From: Stenotrophomonas maltophilia
Lineage (GTDB): Bacteria > Pseudomonadota > Gammaproteobacteria > Xanthomonadales > Xanthomonadaceae
Reading direction: 5' to 3'
DNA length: 64,000 nucleotides
NCBI RefSeq assembly: GCF_001676385.1
Contig: NZ_LYVJ01000005.1
Coordinates: 1 to 64,000, forward strand
The position numbers and the translations under genes were made by a program. Positions 57,488 through 64,000 of the stretch are shown piece by piece (positions within the stretch are counted from its first letter, which is position 1; each line of letters opens with the position of its first letter). The notes beneath the pieces were generated by a model. The model worked only from the letters and a program-made list of their open reading frames with translations, was not told the origin of the DNA and searched no databases.

Positions 57488-58903
57488 CTAGATGCAGGCC
57501 GCGCTCTCATGCACGACCACCCGGTTGCGCCCGCCACGCTTGGCGGCATAAAGCGCGGCATCGGCCTCGGCCAGCAATTGGTCCGCATTGGCCCTCGCCG
57601 GTGGATGCAGGAAGCCCACGCCGACACTGATGCTCACGCGCCCCTCCGGCAGAACCAGCGCCGCCACCGCCTGGCGCAGGCGTTCGGCCAGGGCCAGCAC
57701 GCCCTCCAGGGCAGTACCCGGCACGATGACCGCGAACTCCTCGCCGCCATAACGCGCCACGCTGTCGGCCGCCCGGCCGGCAGTAGCCTGCAGCAGCGCA
57801 GCGACCGCCCGCAGGCAGCGGTCACCGGCGGGGTGGCCGTGCGCATCATTGAAGGCCTTGAAGTGATCGATGTCGACCAGCAGCAACGCCAGTCCGGTGC
57901 CATTGCGCCGGGCCCGGTTCCATTCCGCCTGCAGCACGGCGTCGAACTGCCGGCGGTTGGCCACGCCGGTCAGGCCATCCTGCCTTGCGAGCTGGTCGAG
58001 CGCTGCCTGCCGTTCCATCAGATCGGTCTGCAGCAGGACACTGCGCAGGCCGAAGCCCAGTGTCGCCACCACGAAGCCTGCGACGGCCAGCGCGCGTGCA
58101 TGGTCGACCACCAGGGTACCCACCACCAGCAGCAGCAACGGCAGGATCATCGGGCCTGCGGCCTGCACCGTACGTACCAGCCGGGGATGCGGTCCTGTGC
58201 CCGTCGCCGGTGCGCGGCCCACGGCCAGCACGGCCAGCAGCAGGAACGGCAGATCGATCAGCAGATCATTGAGGGCGCCGAACGACTGTTCGGACGTGTA
58301 GTGGTTGATGTAGTACGCCACCAGCAGATAGGCCAGTGCGTACGCCGCCAGCGCGCGGAAGAAGCTGCGCCGCTCGGGTGCCTCGCCGGCCAGCCAGCGC
58401 ACCACCGCAAAACCGGCGATGCACAGGTTCTGGATGTCGAACATGCGTTGCATGTTGGACATGGCGTAGCGGTCGACTTCGACGTGTTCAGCGAACGAGC
58501 GGGTGTGCACGAAGAACAGCACACCCAGCAGTGCCGCCATCACTGCGTCGATCAGGCTGATGTTCAATTGCTCACGGCGTGCGCGGGCGAGGATGAACAC
58601 CAGGGGCACGCCGTACAGCACGTACAGCAGCAGGCTGGCCTGCGGGGTGAAATCCGCGCGGCCGACACCCAGCGCGTCCACCATGTTCAGGCCCATGCCA
58701 CCGGCCCACAGCAGCAATGCCATCGCGGTCGCACGCCAGCCCAACGCAGCGCGGTCGCGGCGGGCCCGGTACAGGCAGGCCACAGCCGCCAGCAGCGGCG
58801 CAGCGGTCAGGAACACGAACGAGCCCAGGCCGGCCGGACCGGGCCACAGGATTACGACCACTCCATGGCACAACACATACAGCAGCGCCAGCACTACCGG
58901 CAT
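57488..58903 (-). CDS. membrane diguanylate cyclase (GGDEF)
   Basis: This 471-residue inner-membrane protein has about 8-9 helices in residues 1-300. A GGDEF domain follows with the active site GGEEF at 386-390, RAAD (R377-D380) as the inhibitory site, and QLARQDGLTGVANRRQFDAV at its start. It makes cyclic di-GMP, which usually promotes biofilm growth and reduces motility. Activity and product feedback inhibition are both likely from these motifs. The ATG at 58903 has GGGGGAAG 4-11 bases upstream. Confidence 0.92.
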   Translation of the reverse strand: MPVVLALLYVLCHGVVVILWPGPAGLGSFVFLTAAPLLAAVACLYRARRDRAALGWRATAMALLLWAGGMGLNMVDALGVGRADFTPQASLLLYVLYGVPLVFILARARREQLNISLIDAVMAALLGVLFFVHTRSFAEHVEVDRYAMSNMQRMFDIQNLCIAGFAVVRWLAGEAPERRSFFRALAAYALAYLLVAYYINHYTSEQSFGALNDLLIDLPFLLLAVLAVGRAPATGTGPHPRLVRTVQAAGPMILPLLLLVVGTLVVDHARALAVAGFVVATLGFGLRSVLLQTDLMERQAALDQLARQDGLTGVANRRQFDAVLQAEWNRARRNGTGLALLLVDIDHFKAFNDAHGHPAGDRCLRAVAALLQATAGRAADSVARYGGEEFAVIVPGTALEGVLALAERLRQAVAALVLPEGRVSISVGVGFLHPPARANADQLLAEADAALYAAKRGGRNRVVVHESAACI

Positions 58904-59043
58904 GCTTCCCCCAATCCGCAAGGCCGTACGGCCGCACCATAGCGCGGAGCGGTACCACGAGGGTGTGACCCACACCCGAAAAGCGGTGCACAACCGCAGA
59001 GCCAGGCCCAGGCTCGGCGGTCATCCGGGCGCAGGCTCAAGGG

Positions 59044-59070
59044 AGAGCCCAGCGTGGGCTCCGCTCTACA
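59044..59070. repeat. degenerate SMAG repeat
   Basis: The sequence agagcccagcgtgggctccg ending ctctac resembles the inverted SMAG half-unit seen at 28344-28367 but has lost one arm. It lies directly downstream of fghA. Confidence 0.55.
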
Positions 59071-59075
59071 GGGAG

Positions 59076-59906
59076 TCAGTCCTTCAGCGCGCGGGCGTGG
59101 TGGGCGATGTGCTCGCCGATGAAGCTGGCGATGAAGTAGTAGCTGTGGTCGTAGCCGGGCTGCAGGCGCAGGGTCAGTGGATGGCCGGCGGCGATGCAGG
59201 CCTGCTGCAGGCGCTGCGGCTGCAGCTGGACCTGCAGGAACTCATCGGCTTCACCCTGGTCGACCAGCAGCGGCAGGCGCTCGCCTGCCGTGGTGATCAG
59301 TTCGCAGGCATCCCACTGCGCCCAGTCGGCGGGGTTGTCCCCCAGGTAGGCGGTGAACGCTTTCTGCCCCCATGGCACCTGGCTGGGTGCAGCGATCGGC
59401 GAGAACGCAGATACGCTGCGGTAGCGCCCGGGGTTGCGCAGCGCGATCACCAGCGCACCGTGGCCGCCCATCGAGTGGCCACTGAGGGCACGTGCAGCGG
59501 TCACGGGGAAGTTCGCTTCGATCAGCGCCGGCAGCTCCTGCGCCACATAGTCATGCATGCGGTAGTGCTTCGCCCAGGGCGCGCGGGTGGCATTGAGGTA
59601 GAACCCCGCCCCCTTGCCGAGGTCGTAGCCTTCGGCATCGGCCACGTCGTCACCGCGCGGGCTGGTATCGGGCGCGACGATGATCACACCGTGTTCGGCC
59701 GCATAGCGCTGCGCGCCCGCTTTGGTGATGAAATTCTGCTCGGTGCAGGTCAGCCCGCTCAGCCAGTACAGCACCGGCAGCTTCTGGGTTGCCGCCTGCG
59801 GCGGCAGGTACACGGCGAACTGCATGGCGCAGCCCAGCGTGGTCGAATGATGCCGGTAGACGTCCTGCCATCCGCCGGAACAGGCGCGGTGTTCGATGCA
59901 TTCCAT
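59076..59906 (-). CDS. fghA: S-formylglutathione hydrolase
   Basis: This 276-residue esterase hydrolyses S-formylglutathione to formate and glutathione, the last step of formaldehyde detoxification. The nucleophile is S145 in SGHSMGGHGALV. Other family marks are YWLSGLTCTEQNFITKAGAQ, VAPDTSPRGDDV, GFYLNATRAPWAKHYRM, VDQGEADEFL and GYDHSYYFI. The ATG at 59906 has AGGAGAG 7-13 bases upstream. It belongs to the frmR-frmA-yqcC-fghA unit; a repeat lies between it and yqcC. Confidence 0.94.
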   Translation of the reverse strand: MECIEHRACSGGWQDVYRHHSTTLGCAMQFAVYLPPQAATQKLPVLYWLSGLTCTEQNFITKAGAQRYAAEHGVIIVAPDTSPRGDDVADAEGYDLGKGAGFYLNATRAPWAKHYRMHDYVAQELPALIEANFPVTAARALSGHSMGGHGALVIALRNPGRYRSVSAFSPIAAPSQVPWGQKAFTAYLGDNPADWAQWDACELITTAGERLPLLVDQGEADEFLQVQLQPQRLQQACIAAGHPLTLRLQPGYDHSYYFIASFIGEHIAHHARALKD

Positions 59907-59947
59907 GGGGCTCTCCTGCGTGGCGCTTGCGCGCACACGCGCTTTTG

Positions 59948-59991
59948 GTAGATGCCGGCCCTGGCCGGCCTATCCACGCTTGGCGTGGATC
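59948..59991. repeat. SMAG unit joined to an atccacgc hairpin, overlapping the yqcC 3' end
   Basis: A unit gtagatgccggccctggccg (from GTAG 59948) is followed by atccacgc-ttg-gcgtggat (59972-59990). The latter hairpin codes the last residues of yqcC (IHAKRG and TAG stop on the minus strand). The repeat lies within the frm operon, between yqcC and fghA. Confidence 0.8.
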
Positions 59992-60326
59992 CCTTTGTTG
60001 ATCAGTTCATCCAGCTGCGACAGCAGGCGCAGCAACGGCTCGACACCGGGCTGGCCATCGAGGTTGCGATACGCCGCCACGGCCACAGTGCTGCGCGAAG
60101 GCCATTGGCCCTCGGCACGCGCTTCGTGCAGGCGCGGCAGGAATACCTGGGCCAGCCAGTGCTCGAACGGCATCTCGTCGATGCCGAACGGCGAATCCAC
60201 CGCGCGCGGTGGCCCCACCTCGCCCTCGACCCAGCCCAGCGCGCGCAGCGCCTGCTCGATCGGGTCGACCAGGGCCGCGCGCGGATCCTCCGCGTGCGGC
60301 CTGCGCAGGGCATCGAGCCAGCCCAC
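59970..60326 (-). CDS. yqcC: YqcC family protein (DUF446)
   Basis: This 118-residue protein is of the YqcC/DUF446 family, with the central SPFGIDEMPFEHWLAQVFLP and a C-terminal helical stretch PLLRLLSQLDELI. YqcC is small, cytoplasmic and of unknown function; in E. coli it neighbours truC. Here it lies 8 bases after the frmA stop, so is almost surely co-transcribed with it. The last residues, GIHAKRG, come from a dispersed hairpin. Confidence 0.82.
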   Translation of the reverse strand: MGWLDALRRPHAEDPRAALVDPIEQALRALGWVEGEVGPPRAVDSPFGIDEMPFEHWLAQVFLPRLHEARAEGQWPSRSTVAVAAYRNLDGQPGVEPLLRLLSQLDELINKGIHAKRG

Positions 60327-60334
60327 GCCGCGGC

Positions 60335-61784
<1,450 letters not shown>

Positions 61785-61803
61785 GGCGAGGCCACCCAGG
61801 AAC

Positions 61804-61822
61804 TATACTGGGGGATAGTATA
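61804..61822. promoter_or_regulatory. FrmR operator overlapping the frm promoter
   Basis: The sequence tatactgggggatagtata has 6-bp inverted arms (tatact / agtata) around a G tract, the typical site of CsoR/RcnR-family repressors. It lies 20-38 bases upstream of the frmR ATG. On the minus strand tatact also fits a -10 box, so binding would block RNA polymerase. Confidence 0.8.
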
Positions 61823-62066
61823 CACAGCGTGCCGTGGAGCTCAATCGACGTCGCTCGATCGAACGCCCTCAGCTGCCGACCCGGCGACGTTCGCCTCTCC
61901 GTTCACCGCCGATCCGGAACAGGTCGAGCGCAGCGGCGATAGCGCGCCGGCCAGGCTTGGGCACGGCACCTGTTGCGGCGAGGAAGGCGGGCTTGATGAC
62001 CCGGTCGCAGGCCGACCGCGCGATGGGCCGGAGCACGGCTGATGGCCGCGCTCCGACCGACGTGGA

Positions 62067-62744
62067 TCAGGCCTCTTCGCGTACGTAGGCGAACGACTCG
62101 TCCAACCGCTCGAAGCCGATCACTTCAGCGACGATGTCCTGGGCGTCGTCGTCGCTGATGTCTCCTTCCTCAATGTCCTCGACGCGGGCGAACAGCCGCT
62201 GCAACGCCGCGTACTGGTCGTCGCGCAGGAACGGCTGGTGGCTCTGCAGCCAGCGCTGCAGGTTCCCGGCCAGCTCGCCGTGCGAAAGCAGCGAGTAGGG
62301 TGGCTCATATTCGGCAACCGCTTCGACCATCTTGCGGAAGAGGAAATCCTGGTAGTTGGCGGCCAGCACATCGGCACGGTCGTCGTCATGCCACACCAGC
62401 ACGACTGGCGGCTCGGCGAAACCGGGCGCGTTGCTCCAGAAACAGTAGCTGTCGCCCGCGCCGGTCCGCGCGAACGGCAGCAGCTGCAGGTCGGGGCGCA
62501 GGGGATTGTAGTGGTCTTCGGCAGTCAGCTCCTGCCACGCCTCGAGCAGCTCATCGAGTTCCAGGGGTTCATAGTCCTGGGCGTACAACAGCACTGGCGG
62601 ATCTGCCTGCAGCGTCGGGAACACCACCTCGGACCATTCCGGATGGGGGGCGCCCCAGCTCAACCGTCCGGCCTCATGCAGCTGCTTGAACAACGGCGGG
62701 AAAGACTGGCCGGTGGCCTGTTCGATGGCAGATAGCGTGCTCAT
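62067..62744 (-). CDS. SMI1/KNR4 family protein
   Basis: This 225-residue acidic protein starts with STLSAIEQATGQSFPPLFKQ, the SMI1/KNR4 N-terminal helix, and contains YCFWSNAPGFAEPPVVLVWH and YQDFLFRKMVEAVAEYEPP, as in the family. Bacterial members include immunity proteins for polymorphic toxins. No toxin gene is next to it, so this function is not shown. The ATG at 62744 is used; an upstream in-frame ATG would add residues of no clear type. The 282-base gap before frmR holds no recognised gene other than the frmR promoter. Confidence 0.8.
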   Translation of the reverse strand: MSTLSAIEQATGQSFPPLFKQLHEAGRLSWGAPHPEWSEVVFPTLQADPPVLLYAQDYEPLELDELLEAWQELTAEDHYNPLRPDLQLLPFARTGAGDSYCFWSNAPGFAEPPVVLVWHDDDRADVLAANYQDFLFRKMVEAVAEYEPPYSLLSHGELAGNLQRWLQSHQPFLRDDQYAALQRLFARVEDIEEGDISDDDAQDIVAEVIGFERLDESFAYVREEA

Positions 62745-62841
62745 GGATGTCCTTGTCGACAGAGGTCGCACAGCTTGCCCGAATTCCCGCAGAAGATGAA
62801 CCGGCAGCTGCTGGCGGCGGGACTAGACTGCGGGCCACCGG

Positions 62842-63276
62842 ATGCCGCCAATCACAGCCATGGACTCCACTGCCTGCAGCTTCATCGCCAATATCGACGT
62901 CCCCGACCTGCCCGCCGCCGAAGCGTTCTACGTGGCCGCGTTTGGATTGCGCGTCGGCCGCCGGCTCGGTACCGGCGCGGTGGAGCTGCTGGGTGGACCG
63001 ACGCCGCTGTACCTGCTGCAGAACGTCGCCGGCAGCGCCGCCACCGACGACGGCGACGTGCGCGACTACGAGCGCCACTGGACGCCGCTGCACCTGGACT
63101 GGGTAGTGGATGACATCAAGGCCGCGCTGGTTCGTGCGGTCGCGGCCGGGGCGACGGTCGAGCAGCCCGTGCGCGATCGCCGCTGGGGGCGCATCGCCGC
63201 GCTGGCCGATCCGTTCGGGCATGGTTTCTGCCTGATCCAGTTCAGTGGCGATGGCTACGATGCACTGGTGACATGA
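62842..63276 (+). CDS. VOC (glyoxalase/bleomycin resistance) family protein
   Basis: This 144-residue protein has the two beta-alpha-beta-beta-beta repeats of the VOC fold: FIANIDVPDLPAAEAFYVAA, GAVELLGGPTPLYLL, and HLDWVVDDIKAALVRAVAAG with ADPFGHGFCLIQF. The substrate is unknown. Start sites at 62842 and 62860 are both possible. The gene runs in the opposite direction to the SMI1 gene. Confidence 0.85.
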   Translation: MPPITAMDSTACSFIANIDVPDLPAAEAFYVAAFGLRVGRRLGTGAVELLGGPTPLYLLQNVAGSAATDDGDVRDYERHWTPLHLDWVVDDIKAALVRAVAAGATVEQPVRDRRWGRIAALADPFGHGFCLIQFSGDGYDALVT

Positions 63277-63325
63277 GCGATGGCGGTTGCCGGCCGTTGG
63301 TCGGCACTGCAGCCCCCAACCGCAA

Positions 63326-64000
63326 CTACTCCCGCAACATATCCACGAACGCACGCAACGCGCCCGGCATCTGCCGCTGCCTGGGGTAGTAAAGCGCGAA
63401 GCCGGCGAATGGCTCGCTCCAGTCTTCCAGCACCGCCACCATCTGCCCCGATTCGATGTACGGCCTTGCGGTGTCTTCCAGCACATAGGCCAGGCCGATG
63501 CCATCGAGCACCGCCCGCACGACCGTGCCCTGCTCGCCCAGGGTCAGCCGCCCGGGCACGTCGATTTCCAGCGCCTGTCCATCGCGTTCGAACTGCCACT
63601 TGTACAGGTGCCCGCTGGCGAAGCGGAAGCGGATGCACTCGTGCATGGCCAGGTCGCGCGGATGCTGCGGTGCCGGCCGCCGCCGCAGGTAGTCCGGCGA
63701 GCCGACGATCAGCCCGCGCAGCGGCGGCCCCATCGGCACCGCCACCATGTCCTCCGGCACGAACTCGTGCAGGCGTACGCCGGCGTCGTAGCCCTCGGCG
63801 ACGATATCGACCAGGCCATCGTTCTCGGTCAGCTCAACGCGCACGTCGGGGTGGGCGCGCAGGAAGTGCGCCAGGCGGGGTCCCAGTTGGGTCGGTACCG
63901 CCGCACGGGTGGCATTGATGCGCAGCAGGCCGGCCGGAGCGGCGCGGAACTGGTTCATCTCTTCCAGCGCATCGTGCACCTGCCCCAACGCGGGCTGCAG
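63326..64000 (-). CDS. LysR-family transcriptional regulator (5' end beyond window)
   Basis: The visible 224 codons are the C-terminal part of a LysR regulator: the linker helix ALGQVHDALEEMNQFR, then the substrate-binding domain from GLLRINATRAAVPTQLGPRL through LTLGEQGTVVRAVLDGIGLA and WSEPFAGFALYYPRQRQMPG to the stop at 63326. The N-terminal helix-turn-helix lies outside the window. The protein resembles the subgroup of CrgA-like regulators with short C-terminal tails. It is convergent with the VOC gene. Confidence 0.85.
   Translation of the reverse strand: MQPALGQVHDALEEMNQFRAAPAGLLRINATRAAVPTQLGPRLAHFLRAHPDVRVELTENDGLVDIVAEGYDAGVRLHEFVPEDMVAVPMGPPLRGLIVGSPDYLRRRPAPQHPRDLAMHECIRFRFASGHLYKWQFERDGQALEIDVPGRLTLGEQGTVVRAVLDGIGLAYVLEDTARPYIESGQMVAVLEDWSEPFAGFALYYPRQRQMPGALRAFVDMLRE

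Noticed and set aside
61830-62066. Possible gene fragment between frmR and the SMI1 gene
   Set aside because: A minus-strand open stretch of about 65 codons has no ATG, ribosome site or recognisable content.

Overview
The window is a high-GC, gene-dense chromosome segment with short intergenic gaps. It most likely comes from the Stenotrophomonas maltophilia group (Xanthomonadaceae, Gammaproteobacteria). Two things support this: the cluster smeP-smeO / smeRo-pcm-tolC has the gene order known for the SmeOP-TolCSm multidrug pump, and the intergenic regions carry GTAG-ended palindromes of the type called SMAG in S. maltophilia. No tRNA, rRNA, CRISPR array or prophage was seen. The only mobile element is an IS110-family insertion at the left edge.

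Layout. 1-1.1 kb: IS110 element. 1.2-8.5 kb: RND efflux pump (smeP, smeO), divergent TetR regulator smeRo, pcm and outer-membrane tolC. 8.6-15.0 kb: APC-type permease, then envelope genes: Kdo transferase waaA, lipid A acyltransferase lpxL, an O-antigen-ligase-like protein, a GT4 glycosyltransferase and a small zinc-ribbon protein. 15.4-19.5 kb: GH92 mannosidase translationally coupled to a basic-secretory-protein metallopeptidase. 20-30 kb: C4-dicarboxylate block with malic enzyme maeB, dctA, a porin, a hybrid sensor kinase and a convergent LuxR-type response regulator. 29-38 kb: tricarboxylate-type block. A TctD/TctE-like two-component system with a co-translated periplasmic binding protein diverges from a porin, a CitMHS citrate transporter and an acetoacetyl-CoA-reductase-like SDR; a TonB-dependent receptor follows. 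38.7-47.3 kb: housekeeping genes (DUF1704 peptidase-like protein, rsgA, alaA, SGNH esterase, methyltransferase, polysaccharide deacetylase, a glutaredoxin/IscA-like/rhodanese fusion, DUF924, AMP nucleosidase). 47.4-50.8 kb: subtilisin-type autotransporter. 51-55.9 kb: two secreted amidohydrolase-like proteins, a DsbA-fold isomerase, DegV and a small unknown protein. 56-59 kb: secreted alpha/beta hydrolase and a membrane diguanylate cyclase. 59-61.8 kb: formaldehyde detoxification operon frmR-frmA-yqcC-fghA with a visible operator. 62-64 kb: SMI1/KNR4 protein, VOC protein and a LysR regulator cut by the window end.

The most unusual material is non-coding. Three hairpin elements share a loop of about 50 nt but have different, perfectly paired 21-28 bp arms. 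Two convergent gene ends (28.0-28.5 and 38.3-38.8 kb) are filled with nested palindromes. At 28.0-28.5 kb the outermost arms begin exactly at the stop codons of both neighbouring genes. A 31-bp-arm perfect inverted repeat sits between grxD and the DUF924 gene. At protein level the most interesting items are the cysteine-free IscA-like domain in the glutaredoxin fusion, the metal-site-less second amidohydrolase, and the orphan binding protein attached to the TctDE-like pair.
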